DNA of 43,919 nucleotides from Azoarcus sp. Lineage in GTDB: Bacteria; Pseudomonadota; Gammaproteobacteria; Burkholderiales; Rhodocyclaceae. The DNA lies in NCBI GenBank assembly GCA_031282905.1, contig JAITCV010000049.1:1-43919 (forward strand), written 5' to 3'. Below, one piece after another: positions 24,483 through 32,983 of this stretch; positions within the stretch are counted from its first letter, which is position 1; each line of letters begins with the position of its first letter. The position numbers were made by a program, and so were the translations under genes. A model generated the notes under the pieces. The model was not told the DNA's origin, made no database searches, and saw only the letters and a program-made list of their open reading frames with translations.

Positions 24483-24492
24483 CCCCCCCCCC
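24483..24492 (+). repeat. Homopolymeric C10 tract before maf
   Basis: Ten C in a row in the 36-base gap between rlmH and maf. It ends 3 bases before the GGAG site (24496-24499) and 13 bases before the ATG. Length change here would move the site relative to upstream sequence but not the reading frame. Confidence 0.9.
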
Positions 24493-24505
24493 GCCGGAGC
24501 GCGTC

Positions 24506-25135
24506 ATGTCCGCCTTGCCTCATATCTATCTCGCTTCATCCAGCCCACGCCGCAGCGAGCTTTTGCGCCAGATCGGCGTCCAGTTCGATGTGTTGGTCTT
24601 TCGCGTGGGCGAGAACGCGGGCGGACGCGGCGAGGATGCCGATGTCGATGAAACCCCGCAGCCGGACGAGTCCGCCGATCGTTATGTCGAACGTATGGCA
24701 CTCACCAAGGCGGCAGCCGGCGTCCGCCGCCTGTTGTGGCGCAAATTGCCGCGCCAGCCGGTGCTCGCCGCCGATACCGTGGTCGAGATCGACGGCCAGA
24801 TCATCCGCAAGCCAGCGAACCTCGATGATGCTCGCGCCATCCTGTGGCACCTTTCGGGACGCGACCACCATGTGCTGACCGCGGTGGCGATCAGCGATGG
24901 CCAGAAAATCCGCTCCAAACTGTCGACGAACGATGTGCGTTTCCGCACGCTCTCGGAAGACGAGATCAGCCGCTATCTCGCCAGCGGCGAGCCCATCGAC
25001 AAAGCCGGAGCCTATGCCATCCAGGGCCATGCGGCGACCTTCATCGAGGAGATACGCGGCAGTTATTCCGGAATCATGGGCTTGCCGCTCTTCGAAACCG
25101 CGGCGCTGCTGGAAATCTTCGGCTACCCGCTGTAG
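24506..25135 (+). CDS. maf: Maf-type nucleoside triphosphate pyrophosphatase
   Basis: Hydrolyses dTTP/UTP or modified nucleotides to the monophosphate. 209 residues, with the Maf signature IYLASSSPRRSELL at the N-terminus, the catalytic acid region VLAADTVVEIDGQI, and YAIQGHAATFIEEIRGSY near the end. A polar insertion around residues 38-52 (NAGGRGEDADVDETPQPDE) is longer than in E. coli YhdE, which fits proteobacterial rng-linked copies. GGAG at 24496-24499 precedes the start. rng follows after about 100 bases. Confidence 0.93.
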   Translation: MSALPHIYLASSSPRRSELLRQIGVQFDVLVFRVGENAGGRGEDADVDETPQPDESADRYVERMALTKAAAGVRRLLWRKLPRQPVLAADTVVEIDGQIIRKPANLDDARAILWHLSGRDHHVLTAVAISDGQKIRSKLSTNDVRFRTLSEDEISRYLASGEPIDKAGAYAIQGHAATFIEEIRGSYSGIMGLPLFETAALLEIFGYPL

Positions 25136-25178
25136 GCTCCAGGCCGTTTCCGTCGCGCCACGGTCCGCCGCGCGCATT

Positions 25179-25210
25179 GTTTCAATCCACGTCCGGCAAG
25201 TGCGGACGAA
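25179..25210 (+). other. Solitary CRISPR-repeat-like sequence
   Basis: Begins GTTTCAATCCACG, a typical opening of type I CRISPR repeats, and continues into a hairpin GTCCG-GCAAGTG-CGGAC (25191-25207) and GAAAT. Only one copy is present in the 101-base maf-rng gap, and no cas gene is in the window. It may be chance, a remnant, or a single-unit element. Confidence 0.3.
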
Positions 25211-25236
25211 ATCTCTCGCTATTCCACTGAAATCTG

Positions 25237-26694
25237 ATGAGCATTGAATTCTTGCTGAATTTCACCCCGCAGGAGACGCGGGTCGCCGTCGTCGAGCAGG
25301 GCGTGGTCCAGGAACTGCATGTCGAGCGCGTCGCCAGCCGCGGCATCGTCGGCAATATCTATCTCGGCCGGGTGGCGCGGGTATTGCCGGGAATGCAATC
25401 AGCATTCATCGAGATCGGACTGGAGCGTACCGCCTTTCTCCACGTCGCCGATATCTGGCGCGAGCGCCAGAATGGCGAGGCCGCGCGTCCGATCGAGAAA
25501 ATCCTCGTCGAAGGCCAGAGCATCCTGGTGCAGGTGCAAAAGGATCCGCTTGGCACCAAGGGCGCGCGGCTGTCTACCCAGATGAGCCTCGCCGGGCGGC
25601 TGCTTGTCTATTTGCCCCAGGATAAGCACATTGGCATTTCCCAGCGCATCGGCGACGAGCTCGAGCGCGAGCAGTTGCGTGAGCGCCTCGCCCGCCTCAT
25701 GCCCGATGACGAACCGGGCGGCTTCATCGTTCGCACCATGGCCGAAAACGCGACCGACGAGGAGTTCGCCGCCGACATCGTCTATTTGCGGAAACTGTGG
25801 GGGGAAATCAGCAACGCCGCCGCCGCGGCTCAGGCGCCGCCCCGGCTGGTGCACGAAGATCTGAATCTGGCCCAGCGCGCCTTGCGCGATCTGGCCAATG
25901 ACGACACCACCCGCATTCGCATCGATTCGCGAGAGAATTTCGCCAGACTTTCCGCCTTCGCCGCCGAATACACGCCCAAGGTATTGCCGTTTCTCGAACA
26001 TTACGCCGGAGATCGTCCGCTCTTCGAGCTGTACAACATCGAAAGTGAAATCCAGAAGGCGCTTGCTCGCCGCGTCGATCTCAAATCCGGCGGCTACCTG
26101 ATCATCGACCAGACCGAGGCAATGACCACGGTCGATGTCAATACCGGTGGTTTTGTCGGCGCGCGCAATTTCGACGACACCATTTTCAAGACCAATCTCG
26201 AAGCCACCCACGCCATCGCTCGTCAATTGCGGCTGCGCAATCTGGGCGGCATCATCATCGTCGATTTCATCGACATGGAAACGGCCGAGCACCGTGACAT
26301 GGTGCTCGAAGAATACCGCAAGGCGCTCGCCCGCGATCATACCAAGATGAGCGTCAATGGTTTTACCGCGCTCGGTCTGGTGGAAATGACCCGCAAACGC
26401 ACCCGCGAATCGCTTGCCCACCTGCTGTGCGAACCCTGTCCGACCTGCGAGGGCCGCGGTGAAATAAAAACCGCGCGCACGGTGGCCTACGATATCCTGC
26501 GTGAAGTATTGCGCGAGGCGCGTCAATTCAATGCGCGTGAATTCCGCGTTCTCGCCGGCCCCGAGGTCATCAATCTCTTTCTCGATGAAGAAAGCCAGTC
26601 GCTGGCCGGCCTGTCGGATTTCATCGGCAAGAAGATCTCGCTTCACGCCGAAGCCAGTTACACCCAGGAACAATTCGATATCGTGTTGCTTTGA
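25237..26694 (+). CDS. rng: Ribonuclease G
   Basis: Endoribonuclease that matures the 5' end of 16S rRNA and degrades some mRNAs. 485 residues, close to E. coli Rng (489), so it lacks the long C-terminal scaffold of RNase E. Visible parts: S1 domain at residues about 35-130 (VGNIYLGRVARVLPGMQSAF), catalytic core with GGYLIIDQTEAMTTVDVNTG and IIIVDFIDME, and the Zn-link cysteines in CEPCPTCEGRG. ATG at 25237 (MSIEFLLNF) is the usual start. It is the last gene of the rsfS operon. Confidence 0.96.
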   Translation: MSIEFLLNFTPQETRVAVVEQGVVQELHVERVASRGIVGNIYLGRVARVLPGMQSAFIEIGLERTAFLHVADIWRERQNGEAARPIEKILVEGQSILVQVQKDPLGTKGARLSTQMSLAGRLLVYLPQDKHIGISQRIGDELEREQLRERLARLMPDDEPGGFIVRTMAENATDEEFAADIVYLRKLWGEISNAAAAAQAPPRLVHEDLNLAQRALRDLANDDTTRIRIDSRENFARLSAFAAEYTPKVLPFLEHYAGDRPLFELYNIESEIQKALARRVDLKSGGYLIIDQTEAMTTVDVNTGGFVGARNFDDTIFKTNLEATHAIARQLRLRNLGGIIIVDFIDMETAEHRDMVLEEYRKALARDHTKMSVNGFTALGLVEMTRKRTRESLAHLLCEPCPTCEGRGEIKTARTVAYDILREVLREARQFNAREFRVLAGPEVINLFLDEESQSLAGLSDFIGKKISLHAEASYTQEQFDIVLL

Positions 26695-26714
26695 GTTCAT
26701 CCCCGGAATGCGCC

Positions 26715-28385
26715 ATGTACCACTACGATGCGGCTGACAACATTCATCGACCCGATCATCTCGCCGAATTCGCCTACAAGGATGTGGGCAATACCGAGGA
26801 ACATCTATATCGGCTGATGCGCGGCGTCCAGGATAAGAGTATTCACTCCGCCGAAATCCGCTGCGGCGTCATCGACTGGCCAACCTATTACCATCTCACG
26901 CCGCAGCGCGCCAATATCGTCCGCCCCTTCCGGGAACATCTCCAGCGCAGCAACATTCTCGAACTGGGCGCGGGTTGCGGCGCGATCACCCGTTATCTCG
27001 GCGAACAGGGCGCGCGCGTCACCGCTCTCGAAGGCAGCCAGGCACGGGCAAGAATCATTGGCGCACGTTGCGCCGACCTGCCCAATGTCCGGATATATTG
27101 CGACCGGATCCAGGATTTCAGCCTGGACGAAAAATTCGACGTGGTCACCCTCATCGGCGTACTCGAATACGCCCAGGTCTATCTGGTAGATGACGATCCG
27201 GTCGATGCGCTCCTGCGCCACGCGCGCGCCTTCCTCAAACCCGATGGCATCCTGCTCCTCGCCATCGAAAACCAGCTTGGCCTGAAATATTTTTCCGCCG
27301 CCCCGGAAGATCACCTCGGACGGGCGATGATCGGCATCAACGACACCTATGGCAAGGACACGCCGATTACCTTTGGCCGCCGGGAACTGACGGATCGCCT
27401 GCGCCGCGGCGGTTTTGCCACCACCGCGCTCTACCTGCCCTTTCCCGACTACAAGACCCCGGCCTGCGTGATCCATCCTGCGGGTTACGACCTCGACCAC
27501 GTTCCCGCGGACTGGAACCTGGGCACGCTGCTCTCCGGCATGGTGGCCCATGACAGCAGAAACGCCTCCCGCCCCACCTTCTCGCTTGAAATGGCCTGGC
27601 CGCTCATCGCGCGCAATGGTCTCGCCGCCGATTTCGCCAATTCCTTCCTGTTCGTGTGCAACCAGGGCGGGGAAATACCACGGCTTTCCGGCCACGACCA
27701 TATCCTGGCCGTTCATTACGGCAGCGACCGTCCATTCGAATTGGGCAAGGAAACGCGCTTCGTGGTGGAAAACGATGTAATTACTGTCCACACCCGCAGG
27801 AATACCGCGGACAGCGATGAATTCGAATGTGAAGCCTACGAGCCGGGCTTATCGTGGTTCGACGTCCTGCTGCGCATCGTCAACCGGCCGGGATGGGGCG
27901 TGGACGAATTGCTCGACTGGTGCACGCCGTGGAAAAGGGAATTGGAAAAAATCGCCGCGAGCAATCCGGATATCGGCACCGAACCCGCATTTTCCCATTT
28001 CGCCACCCAGCTTCCGGGTCATTATCTCGACGCGGTTCCCGCCAACTGGATCATTCACCCTGATGGCAGCGCCGCGTTCATCGATCTCGAATGGGCCATT
28101 CCCTTTCCCCTGCCGCTGGAGTTCATCGTCTTTCGCGGTCTGTTTCTCACGCTGCAACGCGTAACCAGTTGCGCGCCACCCAAGCAGGAAATACCACTCA
28201 ATCTCGGTCATCTCACCATGACCCTGCTCAAACATCTCGACATCGATATCGCCCCCGGCGATATCGACAACTTCCTCATCCTGTACAACAATTTCCATAA
28301 CATTACCGTGGGAAATCCGGAAGGAACCTTCAATAGAGCAACCCACGCGCTCGAAATCTCCACCCTCCCCATCCGTCTGATCTGA
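26715..28385 (+). CDS. SAM methyltransferase with C-terminal kinase-like domain
   Basis: About 556 residues. A class I methyltransferase domain lies at residues about 55-250: ILELGAGCGAITRYLGEQGA (motif I), VVTLIGVLEYAQVY, and GILLLAIENQLGLKYFS. After a middle part (to about 400), the end reads YLDAVPANWIIHPDGSAAFIDLEWA, like the N...IDxEW core of aminoglycoside/choline-kinase-like folds. This architecture recalls methyltransferase-kinase proteins that cap or modify surface polysaccharides; that is inference. ATG at 26715 is preferred; a TTG at 26691 overlaps the rng stop. The next gene is a glycosyltransferase 8 bases away. Confidence 0.78.
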   Translation: MYHYDAADNIHRPDHLAEFAYKDVGNTEEHLYRLMRGVQDKSIHSAEIRCGVIDWPTYYHLTPQRANIVRPFREHLQRSNILELGAGCGAITRYLGEQGARVTALEGSQARARIIGARCADLPNVRIYCDRIQDFSLDEKFDVVTLIGVLEYAQVYLVDDDPVDALLRHARAFLKPDGILLLAIENQLGLKYFSAAPEDHLGRAMIGINDTYGKDTPITFGRRELTDRLRRGGFATTALYLPFPDYKTPACVIHPAGYDLDHVPADWNLGTLLSGMVAHDSRNASRPTFSLEMAWPLIARNGLAADFANSFLFVCNQGGEIPRLSGHDHILAVHYGSDRPFELGKETRFVVENDVITVHTRRNTADSDEFECEAYEPGLSWFDVLLRIVNRPGWGVDELLDWCTPWKRELEKIAASNPDIGTEPAFSHFATQLPGHYLDAVPANWIIHPDGSAAFIDLEWAIPFPLPLEFIVFRGLFLTLQRVTSCAPPKQEIPLNLGHLTMTLLKHLDIDIAPGDIDNFLILYNNFHNITVGNPEGTFNRATHALEISTLPIRLI

Positions 28386-28393
28386 GTCATATC

Positions 28394-29728
28394 ATGCTAT
28401 CCGATCTCGATGCCCAATTGCTTCGCGTCCGCCAACATCTGCTGGGTGGCATGCCCCGATCCATCGAGGATCGCGGCGTCTATCACTTCGAGCGCGGGGA
28501 AATCGAAAAAGCCTTCGCCTGCCTGTCCCAGGCCGCCGAATGGCGCAGCCAGGATGCGCGGGTTTATGCCTACCTCGCCTTCATTTGCGCCCGCAAAGGG
28601 CTGGAGCGGGAAGCGGAAGATTTCATCGCCCATGCGCTCAAACTCAATCCCGCACAACAGGCTTATCGCGCCGCACTGGGGGAATCCTTTCTCAAGGCCG
28701 GTCATGCCGCTGCCGCCGCCCACCATCTCCAGCTCGCGCTGGATGCCCAACCGGATATGGTCGCCGCTTATCCGGCATTGGTGGAAAGTCATCGCCGGCT
28801 TCACGATTACGAACGCGCCATCGGCCTGCTGAACCATGCATTGACCTTGAGCCAGAGCAAGAAACAGCAAGATATGTTCCAGGCCATGTTGGCCGAAATT
28901 CATGCTGAAGTAAAGATGCATGCCCACAATCCGCTCTCACTCGAAAAGCGCACCGCGTTATTGCCGTATTGCTCCTCACACGAATTGAATAAATTCGCCA
29001 CACCATCGAACCGAACAAATGACCGGATCTGGCAATATTGGGGACAAGGTGAAAATGCCGGCGATATGCCCGCAATCGTTCGCGCCTGCCTCATCTCGGT
29101 CAAACGCCATGCCGGAAATCGGCAAGTAGTCGTTCTCGACGACAGCACACTTGATGATTACGTCCAGGTTCCAGCCTGCATCCGCAAATTCCAATACACC
29201 GACCGCACCCATTTTTCCGACTGGCTGCGGGTCGCCCTGCTCGAACGATATGGCGGCACCTGGATCGACGCGACCGTTTTCCTCAGCGGCCCGATCGATG
29301 ACAAAATATTGCACGCGGATTTCTTTGCCTTCAGCCGTCCCGATCTTTTCCTGTTGTCGAACTGGTTTCTTCATGCCGTGCCTCACCACCCGCTCATTGA
29401 AGGACTCAAGTTTTCTCTGGAGCAGTACTGGGAAAACAACACCACTATAATAGATTATTTTCTATTTCATTTTCTTTTCGAAGCGCTCACGACATTACAT
29501 CCGCGGTTGCACCAACAATGGCTGGATGCGCCCCGCATCAGCTTTTCGAATGCGCATGAAATGGGTCGAATCCTGGCGGAAAAATTCGACCCGCAAAAAT
29601 TCGCCGATATCACCGCGCGCTCGAATATCCACAAACTCAGCTACAAGCGCGACAACAACAACCCCAACAACCCACCTTGCCAGACTTTCCATGATTTTTT
29701 TGCGGCGTTGGGAGAAAAAAGCCAATGA
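28394..29728 (+). CDS. TPR-containing capsular polysaccharide synthesis-type glycosyltransferase
   Basis: 444 residues. Residues about 20-175 form TPR-like helical repeats (GEIEKAFACLSQAAEW, KAGHAAAAAHHLQLALDAQPD, YERAIGLLNHALTL). The C-terminal half is a Caps_synth/GT32-like domain: IWQYWGQGENAGDMPAIVRAC, HAGNRQVVVLDDSTLDDYV, then FSDWLRVALLERYGGTWIDATVFLS, where the D(S/A)T-type metal site lies. It probably transfers a sugar to a surface polymer or peptide. It follows the methyltransferase-kinase-like gene by 8 bases and likely works with it. The last third is more AT-rich than the flanks. Confidence 0.83.
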   Translation: MLSDLDAQLLRVRQHLLGGMPRSIEDRGVYHFERGEIEKAFACLSQAAEWRSQDARVYAYLAFICARKGLEREAEDFIAHALKLNPAQQAYRAALGESFLKAGHAAAAAHHLQLALDAQPDMVAAYPALVESHRRLHDYERAIGLLNHALTLSQSKKQQDMFQAMLAEIHAEVKMHAHNPLSLEKRTALLPYCSSHELNKFATPSNRTNDRIWQYWGQGENAGDMPAIVRACLISVKRHAGNRQVVVLDDSTLDDYVQVPACIRKFQYTDRTHFSDWLRVALLERYGGTWIDATVFLSGPIDDKILHADFFAFSRPDLFLLSNWFLHAVPHHPLIEGLKFSLEQYWENNTTIIDYFLFHFLFEALTTLHPRLHQQWLDAPRISFSNAHEMGRILAEKFDPQKFADITARSNIHKLSYKRDNNNPNNPPCQTFHDFFAALGEKSQ

Positions 29729-29792
29729 TCATCGCGGAAGGGCTGCGCGCGCGCCTGCTTGGCCGCGATGCACCCTACCCTTTTTGAGCGAC

Positions 29793-30638
29793 TCATGGCA
29801 AATACTGCTCCACCTTGTAACCTTTGTCCCGTAAAAGCTTCAGCAAGCCGTCGTTGCCGACGAGATGCGCGAACCCCACGATCACGAATTCAGTCTTTTT
29901 CGTTTTCAGGAAGCGCTCCAGCTTGGGGAGCCAGGCATGGTTCCGCTGGGTGAGCAGGCGCTCATATATCAGCGGAGATTGTGTCTTCAGTTCTTCAATG
30001 TAATTTTCCAGCAATGTCATTTTGCCCTGCCTCCACTCATCGACGTATCCATCGAGCTGGAAAAGCCTGTCCCAATCATCCAGCATCGATTCCACGACAT
30101 CGTTCTGATCGATATCGTCGAACAAGACCAGTCCGGTTTCAAGACTTTCCAAGGCAAAGCGCCTTTTTCCAGCTTGCCTTGCCCTGGAAAAATAATGATC
30201 ATCAATGCCAAGCTTGACAAAGCCCAGTTGTTCAAGTTGTTTGACTTCAAGCATCATGACGGCCATGAATGGCTTGAATTTAAGAAAAAGCTCATTCGTC
30301 AGGCCAAGTTCGCTGCCTTTCTGGATCAGGCTCTCGTATATTTCGGGGCGTAATTCCGTCTTCAGGGTTTTGCCCGCTGGCAGATACATGCGTTGCAGCG
30401 CTTTCAGCGCTTTCACGCTGAACAGATCCAGGTCTGATTCAAACGCAACGGCATCCGATTTTTCAAAGGCCAGATCGAACTCCCTGGGCAATGGGTAGTC
30501 CGCTTCTCTCAATACATGCCAACTTCCGGCAAGATAGATGGTCTTGTCGCCATTGCTGATTTTCCAGACCGCCGATTGCGCAAATGCTTGTGTGCCGCAA
30601 AGAAACGCGAGGCACAGCAAAAGCAGTATTCTCTTCAT
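29793..30638 (-). CDS. TraB/GumN family exported protein
   Basis: About 281 residues. An N-terminal signal peptide MKRILLLLCLAFLCGTQAFA is visible. The family motifs are YLAGSWHVLR near the start and EFVIVGFAHLVGNDGLLKLL near the end; the His residues in these two blocks are thought to bind metal in this family. Some members act as proteases or pheromone-shutdown proteins. The start at 30638 follows GGAGAA; the frame opens further to 30668 without a second site. The gene is divergent from gloB and convergent with the glycosyltransferase. Its GC content is lower than the neighbours. Confidence 0.85.
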   Translation of the reverse strand: MKRILLLLCLAFLCGTQAFAQSAVWKISNGDKTIYLAGSWHVLREADYPLPREFDLAFEKSDAVAFESDLDLFSVKALKALQRMYLPAGKTLKTELRPEIYESLIQKGSELGLTNELFLKFKPFMAVMMLEVKQLEQLGFVKLGIDDHYFSRARQAGKRRFALESLETGLVLFDDIDQNDVVESMLDDWDRLFQLDGYVDEWRQGKMTLLENYIEELKTQSPLIYERLLTQRNHAWLPKLERFLKTKKTEFVIVGFAHLVGNDGLLKLLRDKGYKVEQYLP

Positions 30639-30865
30639 TTTGTGTTCTCCACACAGAAACGTCCCCACGCCAATACCTGAGCGCCGGATTCAGGTATTGG
30701 CCGATGCCAGCCAGCCAAGCCGTGTTCGAGCAAGCAAGCGGCGGATTCCAGCATGTGATATTTCCGGCAAATCATGGCAAAAATGATATCTTACGACAAA
30801 GCCGGGGCAAGCATGCATGTCCAGTCTCATCACGGCGTTCCATCACATCATTTCGCAGCCCTGCC

Positions 30866-31654
30866 ATGTCCTCTCTCACCATTACTCCCCTGCCCTTTGC
30901 CCGCGATAACTACATCTGGCTCATCGACGATGGGCGGCAAGCTGTATTTGTCGATCCCGGCGAGGCCGCGCCAGTCATCGCAGTGCTGGATGAACGCGCT
31001 TTGATACCGCTCGCCATCCTGCTTACCCATCATCATGACGATCATACCGGCGGCGTGGCCGCCATCCTTGCGCGCTATCCGGGGCTTCCTGTTCATGGCC
31101 CGCGCAAGGAAGACATTCCCGGCGTGGATCATCCGGTCGACGATGGCGACAGGATCGTCATCCCCGGATTCGGGATGGATTTCATCGTGCTCGGCGTGGC
31201 CGCGCATACTCGTGGGCACATCGCCTATCTGGGCGTGGAGCCGCTGGTCAAACTGGCGCTGTTTTGCGGCGACGCGCTGTTTTCGGCAGGTTGCGGGCGG
31301 CTGTTCGAAGGCACGGTCACCGATCTGGAACACGCGCTCGACCGCCTCGCCCGTTTGCCGCCCAACACCTTGGTGTATTGCGCGCATGAATATACCCTGG
31401 CCAATCTCGCTTTTTCCCATGCGGTGGAGCCGAAAAACACCGCGCGTGACAGTTATGAAGCACGCTGCCTGAGACTGCGCGCCGAGGGCCGTCCCACCTT
31501 GCCGAGCACGATTGCCACCGAACTCGACATCAACCCTTTTTTGCGCTGCATGGAAAGAAGCATACGCAACGCCATCGACATGGGTACCGGCAACCGCCCG
31601 GCCAATGCGCGCGCTTGTCTTGCCGCGTTGCGGGCCTGGAAAGACAAGTTTTGA
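30866..31654 (+). CDS. gloB: Hydroxyacylglutathione hydrolase (glyoxalase II)
   Basis: Hydrolyses S-lactoylglutathione to lactate and glutathione, completing the pathway begun by GloA (952-1365). 262 residues; metallo-beta-lactamase motif THHHDDHTGG with H55, H57, D59 and H60. Further ligands lie in AHTRGHIAY, FCGDALFSAGCGRLFEG and the late YCAHEYTLANL. The glutathione-contact end, with LPSTIATELDINPFLR, is present. ATG at 30866 (MSSLTITPLPF) is chosen; an open frame extends to 30584 across the divergent promoter region. No ribosome site of note. Confidence 0.94.
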   Translation: MSSLTITPLPFARDNYIWLIDDGRQAVFVDPGEAAPVIAVLDERALIPLAILLTHHHDDHTGGVAAILARYPGLPVHGPRKEDIPGVDHPVDDGDRIVIPGFGMDFIVLGVAAHTRGHIAYLGVEPLVKLALFCGDALFSAGCGRLFEGTVTDLEHALDRLARLPPNTLVYCAHEYTLANLAFSHAVEPKNTARDSYEARCLRLRAEGRPTLPSTIATELDINPFLRCMERSIRNAIDMGTGNRPANARACLAALRAWKDKF

Positions 31655-31681
31655 GTGATCGGACGAAGGCAGAGCGCGGAG

Positions 31682-31713
31682 GAACAAGCGGCAAAAGCCG
31701 CGCTCACTTGTTC
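31682..31713. terminator. Stem-loop between convergent gloB and response regulator gene
   Basis: GAACAAG (31682-31688) pairs with CTTGTTC (31707-31713), with an inner CGGC-AAAA-GCCG hairpin and a six-base bulge. It sits 27 bases after gloB and 9 bases past the stop of the minus-strand gene. There is no U-run, so termination in either direction is only possible. Confidence 0.35.
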
Positions 31714-31721
31714 TGTCCGGG

Positions 31722-32714
31722 CTATCTGGGGAGGGTGGGAGAAATACCGGCGCCGACGACGCGGATGACGCCGCGCGCGGCTTGTACCTGATTGCGGCCG
31801 GATTCCTTGGCGCAATAGAGCGCGTCATCGGCGGCCTTGATCAGCGCCGAGATGCCGCCTTCGCTGCCGCGCGGCGGAATGATGCTCGCCACCCCCACGC
31901 TGATCGTCACCACCGTGGCCGCGACCGACCACGAATGACTGATTCCCAGCGCCTGCACTTCCGCGCGCATGGTCTCCGCCACCATCAATGCGCCGTCGAG
32001 CATGGTATCGGACAAGATGGCGGCGAACTCTTCACCGCCATAGCGCGCGACCAGATCGTCGGGACGGCGTGAATCGTTCTTCAGCACGCGCGCCACCGCC
32101 TTGAGACATTCATCGCCCATCTGGTGACCGTAGTGATCGTTGAATGCCTTGAATGAATCGACATCCAGGATGAGCAGCGACAGCGGCAGCGCCGCGCGCG
32201 AGCAGCGCCGCCATTCGCGCAGCAGGGTCTCGTCGAAACAACGCCGGTTGGCGATGCCGGTCAAGCCATCGACCGCGGACAGGCGCTGTAGCTCGCGGTT
32301 GGCTTCGTCGAGCTTGCGGGTGAGCACGAGCAGGGATTCGCGCATTTGCGCCAACCTTCGCATCGCGCTGACCTTGGCGCGCAACACGATCTCGGAGACG
32401 GGCTTGATCAGGTAATCGTCGCCGCCGATCTCGATGGCGCGTTGCAGATCGTTATCGTCCGCCTGCGCGGTCAGGAAGATGATCGGCGTCCAGTTGCCAT
32501 CCTGTTCGAACTGGCGAATGCAGTGGGCGACATCAAACCCATCCATTCCCGGCATGATGATGTCGAGCAACACCAGATCCGGGCGTTCGCGTTTGAACAT
32601 TTCCAGCCCGCTGGCGCCATCCCGCGCGTGCAAGGCGGTGAGGCCCATGCGGGTAAGCTGACCGCACACCACGTGCGCGCTGGTAACAGTGTCCTCGATG
32701 ACCAGTACTTTCAT
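31722..32714 (-). CDS. Response regulator with GGDEF domain (diguanylate cyclase)
   Basis: About 330 residues. The receiver domain (1-120) starts MKVLVIEDT and has phospho-acceptor D51 in LVLLDIIMPG and the late TKP-like lysine in YLIKPVSE. A coiled coil (about 125-155) leads to a GGDEF domain whose active site is RYGGEEF, a form that can make cyclic-di-GMP. The inhibitory I-site RPDD lies just upstream. This is the PleD/WspR-like arrangement. The cognate kinase is not in the window. ATG at 32714 is chosen since the next upstream ATG (32759) adds a non-receiver sequence. Activity could influence flagellar versus sessile behaviour. Confidence 0.94.
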   Translation of the reverse strand: MKVLVIEDTVTSAHVVCGQLTRMGLTALHARDGASGLEMFKRERPDLVLLDIIMPGMDGFDVAHCIRQFEQDGNWTPIIFLTAQADDNDLQRAIEIGGDDYLIKPVSEIVLRAKVSAMRRLAQMRESLLVLTRKLDEANRELQRLSAVDGLTGIANRRCFDETLLREWRRCSRAALPLSLLILDVDSFKAFNDHYGHQMGDECLKAVARVLKNDSRRPDDLVARYGGEEFAAILSDTMLDGALMVAETMRAEVQALGISHSWSVAATVVTISVGVASIIPPRGSEGGISALIKAADDALYCAKESGRNQVQAARGVIRVVGAGISPTLPR

Positions 32715-32983
32715 GCCGGGTAAAATTTGCTTGCAAGTCCATGATTCTAGCACAGACATTCTGTATCAATTTCTTCCGTGTGGGTGAAGATTTGACGCCA
32801 AGGCTATCGCGCCGATAGAATCATTCGATTTGCCGGATGATGAGAATCCCCGGTCATCCTGCCCCAAGCTTACTCCTGCCCGGGTCACCCTGTTCCCAAG
32901 TTCGAGGATTCCCGTTGACGCCTTGCACGCCTCGTTCCCTGTGTTCTCCCGATCCCGCCATCGGCGGGAATTGCGCTCGGCCC

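Noticed and set aside
25136..25236. CRISPR array
   Set aside because: Only one repeat-like unit; no spacers, second repeat, leader or cas genes. It is kept as a finding about a solitary unit, not as an array.
25399..26700. 433-codon open frame on the minus strand opposite rng
   Set aside because: Antisense shadow of an unambiguous ribonuclease G gene.
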